A stretch of DNA of 64,000 nt, from contig NCSJ02000159.1 of the NCBI GenBank assembly GCA_002812745.2, forward strand, positions 31,263-95,262, in the 5' to 3' direction. The notes below the pieces were generated by a model. It was not told the origin of the DNA and ran no database searches. It worked only from the letters and a program-made list of their open reading frames with translations. This DNA is from Scytalidium lignicola (Eukaryota > Ascomycota > Leotiomycetes). A program made the translations under genes and the position numbers. Shown here piece after piece: positions 22,000 to 34,008 of the stretch (position 1 is its first letter; the number at the start of each line of letters is the position of its first letter).

Positions 22000-24581
22000 C
22001 TAGAGCATGGGCGACCATTCCGAAAAAATCGGCAATGAAAAAGACGCATTTAACATCTGCGCAAGATCGTTGGTGGTACCATAATCACATGGTGTAGTGA
22101 TGAGGTTGGTTTGTAAGCCTTGGATGAAATCCGAGGCAGAAGCAACATTAGAGAACCCAGCATCGCAGGAACCGGCACCATCCGAACCGACACCATACGA
22201 ATTAGCACCGTGGGAGTGGATGCCATTAGAGGTGGCTACAACCTGATCATTGATATCGTTGGTTTGGGGTGTCAAATTAGACTCTCCATCATCTGGCAGA
22301 GCCGTTGCTATCAAAAGGTCTGTCGCAAGTACATCGTTTCCAGCAATTGCACCTAGGCGTGGACTTGGTACGTCCATAACTAGCCAATCCTCGAGGTCGC
22401 AGAACCTCATGATCTGTCAAACCGTCTTGCTTATCCGTTTCGCGGGGCGATATGATCTCTCGAGCTGAACCAGAGACCTCAGACAACGCTGTAGGCACCA
22501 AATCTCAGAATGAAAGTTCGTCAAATCACAATCGCTACCTGCTTCCATGGTAGCGCTGGCGAGGGTGGCTACCAGTGCTGTTGCAGCAATGGAGATGATG
22601 TGCAAGGAGATTCCGGATAACTTTGCCGCGCTTCCATGTGCCTCCTCATAATCATCCAAGATAAATGCAATCTGCGTGGCGCAGTGCTTGCATTTGGCAC
22701 GAGACTGCATCGTTGAGCTCCATCCTTGTGGGGACAGAGGCTCTTTGGAATTACCAAACGAGGCAATTGGCCGATGAAGCACGATTCTAGCAGAGAGATA
22801 TTGCATACTGGAAACATACCTATAATCAGCGGCGAACATAGGGAGGAGGTAGAAAAGGACTGGTGACAAACTGTAGAAGATGAAGAGCGGAGTTGCCTCG
22901 AGGGTTGTACGGCAGTGTTGAATTTAGAGCCGCATACCAACTAGACAATTGGTTATCAAGCCTAAATACAATGGATCGCTGCACTCGCGACTGGTCACTT
23001 GAATTGAGGAGAGCAATCAGCGAGTCCGTCCTCGGTGCTAAAAGTTCAGTTCTCGAATATCAGTACACTTACAGTACTCCACATATTGAGCTCAGAACTT
23101 CCATGAGGCCGATAAACGCACCGGACAACGCCATCTGCCAGGAGGGCTTTGCCGTGGATGCGCCCGGCTTAGGCACTTTGATTGCCTCATACTGCATGCA
23201 GGTAGGCCGACCGAGGTAGAATGCCCGTAACCTATAGATAGGGTGCCGTGAGATTCCCGAGTTTATGTCACTGACATCCTTGCTGCTATCTTTCAAAACA
23301 TACCTCTCATTTGTATAGCTGGCCCAAGTCACCATCTGTCGTATCTCAAGATCCAAAGTCGAAAATTTCGGTGCCTCAGGATCTGTGCATCCACGATGCA
23401 GCTCAAGGTCCCATACCAGGCGGCACGCCATCCCTATCCAAAAGATCAGCTGGCACACGCATTGAGTGGGAAGAAGATGTCAGGTGTACCAGAGTACAAC
23501 CAACTCTTGTGATCATGACCTTGTGCGCCTTCTACGTTAGATAGCAGGTGCAACGCCTGAATAGTAGTAATCTGTGGCCAAGATAGTTCCTTTTGAAGGA
23601 GCTCGGTAGCCTTCCGGACGAGATAAGGGTCGCTGGTATGTTCAGCATCATCCGTGACAACCGCTAGAGACCGAACATCTGGCCGATCAGAGACGACTGC
23701 GGCCATTGCGAAGATGCAGTAGAGCAGTAGTTTGCTGAAATAAGTTGGCTGGCCGCTCTCCATGTCACGACGAAAGGCGTCTTCGTGCACGATGTGGACG
23801 ATGGAGTTCTGGCTGTGGAAATACGCTTCCAGCAGCTCGTTCTGCAGCTCTTCAGACATCTCGTCTCCGAGCTTCCATGCGCTTGTGCAACGTCTAGCTC
23901 TCTGAGGAATGAGCGATGACGACATGCTGAATGCGACATGAAGACTCGAAGTCGGACCGTAGAAATGGATTTGTCCATCTTCATCACCGTTCAGTTGGTA
24001 ACGAGGCGAACACAAGCGGCCAGCGATATCATCGACACCAGACTGGTCCAACACCAGCTCTTCCCCTTCATCTATGGGATCCAGAGAGTGGTCCTCGATT
24101 TGGGCGACGGTGCTCGGATGGGGTACACAGCAGTGCTCGGGTTTTTCTTGCTGCAGATGATAAATCTCGGCGACGAGCTGTCCGATGCGACCCTCGAGCG
24201 AACGGATATAGGACTTGGATGATGGCCTGATCTAGTCAGCTATTTACAGGCCCATATTAGAGCGATAGCGTGCGAAACTGGGCCACTACCTCTTCCTCTC
24301 ATCAAGATACGGTATAGAGCAATGTAGTCCAAGATTTACACATCGCCTACACGGGCCATTTTCCATTTGGCACTGCCAACGTTTCTGTCAGCTTTCAGTC
24401 CTCTTCCATAGTAGCTTGTTTGGAGGAAGATAAGACTCGCCTTGACTTTGCGCAGGCGACATGGTTGGCACGCAAGAGGAGCGCGCTGCTCACTTCCATG
24501 GGTTCTGTGGACCCGCAGCGGCCTTGGGCTGTTGTGCAGTTTACTCCCGCCGTTAGATGACTGATCGTTGGATGCTCGCAT
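22000..24581 (-). CDS. Zn(II)2Cys6 transcription factor, possibly damaged
   Basis: Minus-strand exons inferred: 24581-24441, 24384-24290, 24226-23490, 23433-23073, 23030-22872, 22807-22000. The zinc cluster spans the first two exons (ACQPCRLRKVK, then ENGPCRRC and a last Cys in LGLHC), followed by a coiled-coil linker SYIRSLEGRIGQLVAE. fungal_trans landmarks: QIHFYGPTSS, YFHSQNSIVHIVHEDAF, GMACRLVWDLELHRG, YLGRP and HMQYLSARIVLHRP. Two oddities: the third cysteine of the cluster is not produced by the best splice (first donor would be GCGAGT), and an in-frame TGA at 22417-22419 precedes QIMRFCDLEDW, cutting off about 138 residues. It diverges from the SDR at 25611. Either a shortened functional regulator or a recent pseudogene. 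Confidence 0.7.
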
Positions 24582-25610
24582 AGTAAAGAACGGTCAATGC
24601 TGCTGCGTGCAGCAGTTGGTGAAATGAGGGCCATCAACAGTGTCGCCGAGGTAGAGAGTTCAATGTCAGGTTGCAAGAGACGTTGGAGCTGGGGAAGTTT
24701 GCCACCCTGGGGTATCGGCTGTGGGGTTGTCTGGGGGTGCTACTTACTGTAAGCTTGACCCGTCTTCACAACGCAGGGCTTACCAGTATTCGGCAACATG
24801 GAGGCAGTGTAATTTTAATGCTAACCTATCATCCGAACTCATTTTTGCTGCCAGCGACCAGTGTCTCGGAATTGCTCAGTCTTATTTAACTTCGATTCCG
24901 GTAACTTAGTACCCTCTTCCTTCCTAACCTTGGCCACTCTTTGAGAGCCTTTGCCAACAGCCTACACTGAAGCAGGTCGCGCAGCCACGTGTATGGTAGT
25001 GGTCTACAGACACTTTTTGTCACATGAGCATCCGCTTTCTACCTGTAATTTCAAGCTGGTAGATAGCTATGACGTTCCTTGCACTCCTTGACTCGAGTCG
25101 AGTCCATTAACTCCACGAGCATGCCACAGCTGACATGGATGGGAACTATCCTTCTCGCTCTCTAGGAGGTGGATTGAATACGTCAGGCATGATGGTACAA
25201 CACTTGAATGGGGGCCTGGAACCATATCATTAATACGAGAACGGAATGGCACCTCTGCATCCTACCTGAAGCACCAGTTGTACCCATTTGGAGCATTTGT
25301 CGGCAAAATGCCAAAGCTATTGCCCCAGAGCGACTCGGCAGCGACTTTTGGCCATGGTACAGATAACAGTCGGAACCCGGCTAAGAAGCGTTGTTTCATG
25401 GGTGACGGTTAGATATTTGATCCGAGCAACGGCTCTGACTGAACATGCCGGTCAAGCCGCGCTGCCTTTTCGGTTCTACCCTTTCTACTCTATCAACACG
25501 ACACGACATGATATAGATTTGATGTATCTCGCGGAGTGTTGTGACCCAGGCCTACACTCCAAATCCTACAAAAAAAGCACCTCATCCTCACACATACAAC
25601 GATTATCGTC
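24582..25610. promoter_or_regulatory. Divergent promoter between regulator and SDR
   Basis: About 1 kb between divergent starts. No gene recognised; the sequence immediately before 25611 is A/C-rich as in fungal 5' leaders. Confidence 0.4.
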
Positions 25611-26958
25611 ATGTCTTCATTTGAATATCGTAAACGAGGCCCCGTGGACTGCCCAGCGGAGCTAGACTACACCAGAGTGAGAGGGCGGACTGTGATCGTC
25701 ACTGGAGGTAAAGCTTATCATGAAGCCTGACTTACACGCACTCCTTTCAAAATTTCTCAATGGCTAATTGAAGAGCACCCGCCAACAGGGAGCAATGGAC
25801 TGGGAAAAGCATACGTGACGGCGTTTGCGGATAGTGGGTTAGTATCACCTCGTTCATGTCTGTTGTTTGACTGATATAGTTATAGAGCATTCGTTGTTAA
25901 CGGCGATATGGCGCCGCCAGCAAAACCCTATACAACGTCAAAGTATGTACATCCTGGGAAAGCAGTTACCTTTTCAAAGTATAGTCATATGAAGAATACT
26001 AATATCCGGGTTCAGCATGCTTTTCGTCAAATGCGATGTTACCTCCTGGGAAGATCAGATAGAATTATTCCAAGCGGCCAAGGCGAAATCACCTAACGGA
26101 GGCATTGATATTGTGGTTGCCAATGCGGGTCGCTTTAAGGACGATCGTTTCTTTGAAGGCCTGCTATTCCTTTCTCAACACTATTTGTTTTATGCTCTTC
26201 CGCTCCTTCTGCTTCCTATTGATGGTGTAAATATAAGCTGACTTGACTCCTTACAAATAGGATTCGACTCTTCTATTCCAATAAAACTAGACCTCACAAT
26301 GCTTAACATTCACGTTTATGGGACATACTTTACGGCCAAGCTAGCATCGCACTACTTTTCACAGCAGCCGAAAGATAATGATCGATGCTTAATACTAGTC
26401 GGCAGTGTCATGAGTTACCTTGACACTTATGGCGCTGTCGGGTATGGTTATGCTAAGCATGCTATCCGAGGCCTGATGGGTGTGCTACGGAGGCGCGGAA
26501 TAATGAGAGTGAATATGGTTGCACCCTGGTGTGTGATACTTTTCTTGTTCTAGTCTTCTAAGAGACGAGTAAAGGAAAAAATACTAACCAAAGCCTGAAG
26601 GTTTACGCCCTCTACAGTCAACACTCTGGAATATCAGAAGATACTGGAAGACTTGTTCGCTTCTCAGGGACTCTCGTTTGCTCTAGTAGAAGATGCTGTC
26701 AGGGCGATCATGAGAATAGCGACCGATCCAACACTGAATGGTGAGCGAACAAACTCGATAGAGACCTGTCTTATGGGATCATCTCTAACAGGTTATATAG
26801 GTCGCACTCTGAGTAACGTCCCCCGGAATGTGGCTACCTCTGGTTACCTAGACGTCAATTCAGATGATTTTCAAGATGGGAGTCTTTGGGATAGATTTCA
26901 AAAGAGCGTGGCCGAGATTCCATACCCTCAATTGGCTCAACCAAAGAGCAAGCTCTGA
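25611..26958 (+). CDS. Short-chain dehydrogenase/reductase (SDR copy 1)
   Basis: Seven exons: 25611-25707, 25789-25837, 25886-25942, 26016-26158, 26261-26528, 26601-26740, 26801-26958; about 303 residues. Rossmann motif TGGSNGLGKAY (split by intron 1), acidic cofactor region CDVTSWEDQ, structural ANAG, catalytic Ser region GSVMSYLD and Tyr/Lys in YGYAK. It resembles NAD-dependent 15-hydroxyprostaglandin-dehydrogenase-like fungal SDRs. The gene at 52339 is a paralogue with six of seven exon lengths identical. Intron 4 appears to use a GC donor (26159), where the paralogue has GT. The next alternative GT at 26225 would leave an intron of only 36 bp, so GC use is favoured. Confidence 0.85.
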
Positions 26959-27739
26959 ACCATATAGTTGATGTGTATTGAGTTCACTGCTCACCGAATA
27001 CTTTGTCCATTGTTGACAAATAGCCTGACTGGTTATTTGTATCGTTTAATAGAGTTTTGCTGCCAAACTCTTGGCCTACCTAGAGCACCAACAGCTTAAC
27101 CAAGAAGGCGTAATATGACCAATGTAAACGGTGCTACCATGCATTTACATTTCAGAGTATTGTTAAGGCCCTTAGAACTCAGCTTCTGTTGTTAGATGTA
27201 TGGGGTGAAAGTATTACAATGCGTCCTTCTTGCACATTCAGCCCCATCCCGTTCTCTTCGAACATCTTCAGGCGTTTTAAAACACCCTTTCCAAAGATTC
27301 TTGACATGTCCTAATCAACTGCTCTGGCAGGGTCCAATATAATTCCTTGGACTGTATTGCCATTTCGCCAAGGACAAAATGTAGTGGAAACTCCTTCCCG
27401 CCTTGCTGGAGATGTTTTTCGCGTCCAGGCTCCAGATGGTTTCGCCCTCCTCATTTGACCTGACCTTTCCTACCTTTTTTTTTTTGTAATTATACTCTAT
27501 ATTTGATTATTCTTCATCGGACACCTGTAGAGACTCCTCGAGCTACAGTACACGGTGTTCTACACTAACATTCCACGATCTTGCTAGTGGCAAAAGAATC
27601 AACCGTATTAAGATGAAGAAAGGAAAAGAAGAAATAATTCAAAAGCTCGAAACCCGAAATAACTCAAATTCCTTAATTTGGGTGGTAGAATTCGTTCGCT
27701 TAGCAGGGGGCCGAATCATTTCTTGCACCCCCTTACGTA
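26959..27739. other. Intergenic, with end of an older Tc1-type MITE
   Basis: No gene seen. Around 27714-27737 the sequence matches the right terminal repeat found at 37032-37055 and 44866-44889, directly abutting the MITE at 27740 and sharing its TA, so an older copy seems to have been hit by the newer one. Confidence 0.5.
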
Positions 27740-27978
27740 CGTAAGGGGGTGTCAGAAAAGGCTCCCGCACCCCATGTAAGCGAGAGATATTTGGCCGAAT
27801 CAGGAGATTTTCTCTTGCTATTCTGGCGAATTAGTGGAATCATTGTATGGCGGCTGAAGTTTGAAATAGTGTGATCATTTGGCAACATTAAGGCAGCGTG
27901 AATTTTAGGCAAAACAGAGCACTTAATTGGTTTATTCCGTTGCTAGGGGTGCGGGAGCTTTTCTGACACCCCCTTACG
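27740..27978. mobile_element. Tc1-derived MITE, 239 bp (copy 1)
   Basis: Terminal inverted repeats CGTAAGGGGGTGTCAGAAAA, flanked by TA on both sides (27738-27739, 27979-27980). The interior is homologous, in reverse orientation, to the 240-bp element at 36816-37055, sharing AATCAGGAGATTTTCTC. No ORF. The termini match those of the 1.3-kb Tc1-like element at 43589. Confidence 0.85.
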
Positions 27979-28736
27979 TACTTACGTACCTTACGTACTA
28001 GTGCGGCTCTTGGTGCGACTCTCCCTTAGCGACCCCTCCTACTAGACGTAATAAGGTTACCGATTCCCGCCGTTATGCCCTAAGGAGCTAGTGCGAAGCC
28101 ACGAACCCCAGAGTGGGTCTCCGCTTGACAATTTAGCTTCCATCTGAGTTTCGGTAAAGGGAATCCCGCATTTTTGTGGGGGAAGGGCGATGAAACCCTC
28201 CCCAGGAGAACTACTTCCAATTCACAAGGCCTCATTCCAAACATTCAACATCCTAATACACAATAGACATTTGTCATCACCGTATGTGAACTGTAGTGTC
28301 CACCTATCCGGATGAAACGATCATTCTAGCGGCTATCCGCTTCCCAGCCAGCGACCTGCCAGCCAAACACAGCGAGCAATGGCTCTTAGGCGATTCACCC
28401 CGTCTCCTTATTACGATCCCCCGCTTCCTCCGGCATACCCCAGACTTTCATGAGCGGCTGTCTTAGGGGCGGGGCCGAAGTCTTTACTGACATGATTGAC
28501 TCGGGAATACAATTACCGTGTCCATATGTCTGCCTTATCATTACTTTGATATTCGCAACATCCTCAACATCCTTTGAGCGTGATTGTAATAATTTCTTAG
28601 TCCAATCCGGCTTCGGCTAACTTGTCATGGAGCACCTATTCACTATCCTCCCGTACTTACGACCCGGATCCAATATATTCTCTCCATAGCCCTCTCCACC
28701 ACTCCCACCTGGGGTCCAGATCTCTTCACCTTCACC
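27979..28736. other. Intergenic, upstream of MFS gene
   Basis: About 750 bp, including scattered copies of TTACGTAC next to the MITE end. No coding gene recognised; the last 60 bp are CT-rich before the ATG at 28737. Confidence 0.5.
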
Positions 28737-30462
28737 ATGGAACTTCAACCTCTCGAAGAGAAGCAACGACACTATAAGACGTCCACCATCTTCCTGGTAT
28801 GTGGCGTGTGTTGGGGCGCGGCGTCGTATGGGTACTCCGCGAGCATCATTTCAACCACTATTGCCCAGCCAACATTCCTGAAATACATGAACCTTGACGG
28901 TACAGCCAATTCTACTCAACTATTAGGGGCATCAAATGCTCTCTTTTTCGTTGGTGGAGTTTTTGGTAGTTTCTTGGTCGCAGCATTTGCGGATCGCTAT
29001 GGTCGCAAACCGGTGATTGCCGGGGGGGCGGCCATAATTTTGGTTTCCACCGCCTTGCTGGCCGCGTCTGTCGACATTGCCATGTTCATTGTCTTTCGCT
29101 TCTTTTCCGGCGTGGGGTACGTAACCTGACCTATAAGGGCTCTCTGTCTCCATTCTCCCCTTTGTTTTGCTTCCGTTGCTGAGACATCTCTAGCGCCTAC
29201 GCTGCCCTCACGGCAGTTCCGGTCTGGGTCACCGAAATTGTGCCACCCAAAGACCGCGGTATCCTTTCAGACATTAATCCAATCTTCATTAATATCGGAT
29301 ATGTGAGCGCGTCATGGTGTGGCGTAGGCTTTTTCTATGTTCATAACGAGAACGCTTGGCGCGGACCTATTGCCCTTGGATGCATACCGCCATTGCTTTG
29401 CTTAATCTCTCTATGGTTTGTCCCGGAGAGCCCTCGATATCTACTACTTCGGGACCGAGCAGATGAAGCCTGGGAAATTGTTCGCAATCTTCACTCTTTC
29501 CGCGGCGACGAAAGCTTCGCTCGCCGCGAATTCCACGAAATGAAAACCCAAATTCTTTTCGATCGGTCACTTAAAGCAGATTACCTCACAATCCTGAAAC
29601 GACCGTCGTACCGGAAGCGGGCATTCATGTCTATAGGCATCATCTTCACTCTGGTTAGCTCGGGTGTGCTGGTCATTGGAAGTGAGTTTCTCATATCCCT
29701 TAGATCACCCATTTCCGGAAGAGTACTAATGGCGCCCTTCATTTGGTAGATTATTCAACCATCCTATACTCCCAACTGGGCTATGACAACGAAAGTCAAT
29801 TGCTGCTCCAGGCGAGCTGGCTTATTGAATCGTTCTTGATGAACCTAGTCGCCCTGCTGGTGATCGATCGCCTACCACGCCCCACTCTCATCACCATAGG
29901 GCTGGCTGGCTGCGTGGTGGTAGTGTCATGCGAAGCTGCGCTTGTGGCAACATTCCGAGACAGTACCAACAAGACCGGTCTTGGCGCATGCGTTGCATTC
30001 CTGTACCTCTTCAATGTAACGTATGGCGTTTGTTTGGATGGGATCACCTGGTGGTACACGGCAGAGATCTTCCCGACTCACCTGCGCGCTCACGGCATGA
30101 CGCTTAATATGGCGACCTATGCGTTGACCAATATCATCTGGCTCCAAGCCGCACCCACGGCATTCGCGAACATTGGATGGAGGTATTACCTATTCTTTAT
30201 TTGCATTACGACAGTTGGAACGATCGTCATCTGGTTCACATTCCCTGATACTCTAAACAAGTCACTTGAAGAAGTCGCCGGGCTGTTTGGAGACAACGAC
30301 TTGGTCGTCGCCTACCAAAATCTTCACGGCACAGAGACCGTTACCTCGGAGGATGTCGAGCTAGGAACGAAACGTCAAGATGGGGTGGACGAGAAGGAGG
30401 TTACTCAAGATGGAACGAGACACATCGAACACGTAGCTTCTTCGGGACTGAAAGAAGACTGA
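28737..30462 (+). CDS. MFS sugar-type transporter 1
   Basis: Three exons: 28737-29116, 29194-29681, 29750-30462; about 526 residues, 12 hydrophobic spans. Motifs of the sugar porter family: DRYGRKP in the loop after TM2, VPESPRYLL at the end of TM6, and AEIFPTHLRAHG in the second half (PET-like FPT.LR variant). The C-terminal loop reads TLNKSLEEVAGLFGD. It is related to the transporter at 49588-51715, which carries the same LFGD and FPTHLRA blocks. Neighbouring SDR and monooxygenase genes suggest uptake of the compound that the cluster processes. Substrate uncertain: sugar, quinate, lactone or other carboxylate are all possible. Confidence 0.87.
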
Positions 30463-31783
30463 CTCCCTTTACACCCAGACAATACTGACACCGTCTAAAT
30501 CTCCTGGAGGAGAGATGAAGAAGTAAAGAAGGAAGATTGAGCAACTCGTAGCCGTGAGAGACTTTGAGATGGATTAAACCTAGTCTAGCTTAACGTATCC
30601 TCAAAAGTATGACTATTTTGCCGATAATCTGCCTAGTCGCAAACCTATGGTGTAGTGTTCAGTGAATATAGTTAACGTTATCCCTGGTCCTTGTTCTACT
30701 AAACGATACGAGCTTTTGAGATATCAATAACCGTTGCTTTGATCTGTTTATTGGAGGAGCTTGCTTTTCGGTGATCGATTTCCAGATCCGTTGTGGACTT
30801 GATAGAACACAGTGCCTGGCCAATGGGTGTATGCTTTGTTGTATATCTATGGACTTCCCCTGGATGAGTACCATAGGTACGTTTAGCAGATATGGGATAT
30901 TGCTCCTACTAGCGAAGATATAGTCAGTCCCCACCATACATTCCACCTTCTCTCCTTTTGTTCCTCCCATATATTTGGACCAGCGAAACTTTGCAACCTT
31001 ATGTTGACTTCAGACGTTAGCCGGAGTCCTCACATTACTTATCCTTAATAACTAACGATGATGTTGACGCAAGCAGGAACGAATTGCTATGAACTCCGAC
31101 TTTAAATGATCGTTGAACTTCCCTAATGTCCCACCGACGCTGGGCTCGGCAATCTGAAGTTCCCGAGATGCGCTGAAAGCATTCCTCAGTGATGCAATTG
31201 TAGCATTGCTTTATGCTCTGAACAAGATCAATGACCAAGATATCACCATGTGTTCTGATTCCAGCTGCCGTGAAGCTGGACTGAAGATGATGGATCAAAG
31301 GTAACCGCTAGATACATTGTCAGGTATCGAGGCCTCTAATTAAGAATGCGCCGCCTTTGCAGATTTTACTATGTCGAACTCGCCGAGTGTATCGGGATCT
31401 AGCTGATAGGTATAAAACTATAAATCGACGATGTCCAATTCGATTAGAGCCACCTCCCTCTACAACGACCCACTGGCAATCATACCTTGTTGAAAGAGAA
31501 GATAAGCCTAGGCAGAAAGGCCCAGGGCAGGGCGGAGCAAGGGCCTCCAGGCCAAATAGAATTGGTGAGGCAGCAAAGCCTCAATGACAGTGCTCTCACA
31601 CTGATAACCTGAAAGGCTGAATGAAAAAATGCCACCATGAAAGAGGAGTAGGAAAGCACGTTGTTGGTGAAGAAGAAGTGACTAGCAGTCCCAGGAAATA
31701 CTTCCCAGGTGGGACTAGTTGACAGTTTAATTACGTGAATTCTACTACATATTTCCTCCACCACTATCACTTGTGTACTCTTG
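30463..31783. other. Intergenic, 1.3 kb
   Basis: Region between convergent transporter and SDR genes. Several frames of 80-100 codons exist on the minus strand, but none shows a recognisable motif or splice pattern. Confidence 0.5.
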
Positions 31784-32795
31784 CTATGGGGTAGTCGAGG
31801 TAAGGCCTCCGTCTACCACAAGCTTTTGACCGGTAATGTATCTCGCTTTGTCTGATGCAAGGAAAACTATAGCATTCGCAATGTCAAACCCGTCTCCCAT
31901 TTTCCCCATTGGAACTTGGTTGTTCCTTTTATCGAGAAACCCTTCCAGATCACCATTCGCATATTTGTCAGCCAGGTAGCCAACTAACGGTGTGTGCATC
32001 AGACCTGGCACGACGGTGTTCAGCCGGACACCCTTTTTACCGTATATAACTGCGGTTGTCTTGGTGAATTGAATGATGGCTGCCTTTGTCGCAGCATACG
32101 CGACCTGGGGTTTGCCGCAATATCGCAGTCCTGCCACGGAAGAAATGTTGATGATAGCCCCAGAACCTTGCTTCTCCATAATGGGCAGAACCTCGTGACA
32201 TGTGAGATATACTGATTTCAGGTTGATATCTGTTTGTCTGTCCCAGGCCGCTTCATCGAGTTCTACGGGACCGCCGGGCTCGGAACGACCGACACTATAT
32301 AGTTTGTCAATTAGCTCGAAAACGCGGTATACGGTAGAGTAAGTTGGATCTTGGCTCTAGGGTAGGTGTCGAGGTGTATAGTGTCTGAGGTGGCGACATA
32401 CTTATTGACCAAAACATCAATACGACCTGGGGCACACTTTGTCAGCCGACCGTTTTCTCTTCAGCTCTTCATAAGCGTTGCGTTGAGCTAGCCAGGTTAT
32501 TTCTGGGTAACTATGTCCTCATACCGTGCTTCTCCATGCAGGCTTCCACAAAACCTTTGACCTGAGCAGCGCTGGTGACATCTGCGGCCATCACGTCACA
32601 TATACCCCCCTCTTTCTCTATACGTCTCTTTGTGTGTTCGGCCGCATCAATGTACAAGTCGCAGGCGAAGACCTTGGCTCGACCTTCGCATGCGAATACC
32701 TTTGCAGTTGCTGCCCCGTTCCCCCACATGTTAGGATCACCCATTTGTCCCACCCCAGTGAGAAGAACGACTTTACCCTCCAAGTCTTCGTACAT
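31784..32795 (-). CDS. Short-chain dehydrogenase/reductase (SDR 3)
   Basis: Exons 32795-32525, 32426-32402 and 32294-31784; the middle exon is only 25 bp; about 268 residues. Classical SDR features: GKVVLLTGVGQMG then WGNGAATA, an unusually long glycine-rich loop, ADVTSAAQ, RIDVLVNN created across the micro-exon, IINISSVAG (catalytic Ser), YAATKAA (Tyr/Lys), PGLMHTP and GQKLVVDGG at the C terminus. The start ATG at 32795 (MYEDLEGKV) was chosen because SDRs start close to the first beta strand. Upstream-facing gene in the same direction as the Baeyer-Villiger monooxygenase at 34009. Confidence 0.84.
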
Positions 32796-34008
32796 GATGT
32801 GAGCGACTGAGCTAGAACAACTTGGTTCACAATGAAAGCCGTTGGTCACACCGCAAACTCTGAAGATTTAGTACCTTGATATAGTTGATGTAATGCTCTA
32901 AGCTCAGCGCTCTCTAGCTTGATGCCCACACGTTCGAAGACAGGAGCCGAATCTTCTGGCAAATTGTGTAGGATCGGGGTAGACGCTCTAAAAATGACGC
33001 CTATTGGGATGGTTAGAAATATACCAGCAATATCGGTAACTCTGGGCCACACAGCGCCGCCGTTGCCTTACCTGGGTTGTAAACCACTTAGCCGATTGGT
33101 GGCAACGTGCATGCATGAAGACCAAGCGGGTTTATCGACGATTACCGCTCGAAAAGAAATCGATTGCCGCGGGGGGGAGATATTAATTGAACAGTAGGCA
33201 CCTGACCGGCTACTTACCTGGGTGGGCGGGAGCTGTTCAGAGAGGCTGGCAATCGGTTTACCTGACCAAAGACATGCCTTACCAGGTGTGGGATTCCCCA
33301 GTATGTTCTTACTTTGTCGGGCTCCCACTGGGGTTGACAGTTGGCCGAGGAGCCCCTCGACCCCAGAGCTTGCCGGACTCTCAGGATTTGAATTTCTAGA
33401 GCTCCGCACCAAAGCCCTAGTCTATGGCTGGTCTACCTTACTACTACGCATGGAGGCTGCACAACATGGAGTTAGACCCATGTTAATCCTTGAGAAATAC
33501 AACAGTCTTCAGAACACAAAGGCATGGTGAATTGGGAAACCGTGATAGTTATTCACACATTGACGCACAATATTATAGGCACTCATATATGTATTCCTGA
33601 GGTATGGCCTCATCCATAATATTGACAACGCTCCGCAATACCGCCCAGATTTCTCTTTCCACATGCATTCTTCTACCTGTCTCTCATCTGTATTGGCTAT
33701 CTGGTACGCTGGAATAGGATTAACAAAGGACGGGGACGTTGAGTCGCAGGGTTGACTCTAGATATGGAGATGCAATGCATCATAGAAGATGGTCCTCTTT
33801 CTCATAGCTACTACTGCAAGCTGACCAAGAGAGAAACCCACCAAGTTAGGAGTGTGAAGACGCGAAATGAAATCAGCAAAGACTCAGTCGAAGTTTATTT
33901 AGTATTCTTGTCTATAAAAATGACGTTATAAATGGACTTTAAAGTAGCTCTTAACAATAGAGTCTTCTTCTGCCGCCTCGAGATAGCCTTAACAATATAT
34001 GTGTTTCC
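32796..34008. other. Intergenic, with possible flavin monooxygenase relic
   Basis: No intact gene. On the plus strand at about 33390-33510 the frame reads ALVYG, then LLLRMEAAQHGVRPMLILEK, reminiscent of the FAD-binding beta-alpha-beta of PheA/TfdB-type monooxygenases with the GxGxxG loop destroyed. The rest is unassigned. Confidence 0.35.

Noticed and set aside
27979..28020. Repeated TTACGTAC words as a CRISPR-like or regulatory array
   Set aside because: They are explained by the palindromic ends of the neighbouring MITE.
30659..31298. Two minus-strand frames of about 90-100 codons
   Set aside because: No recognisable domain and no consistent exon structure; treated as intergenic.
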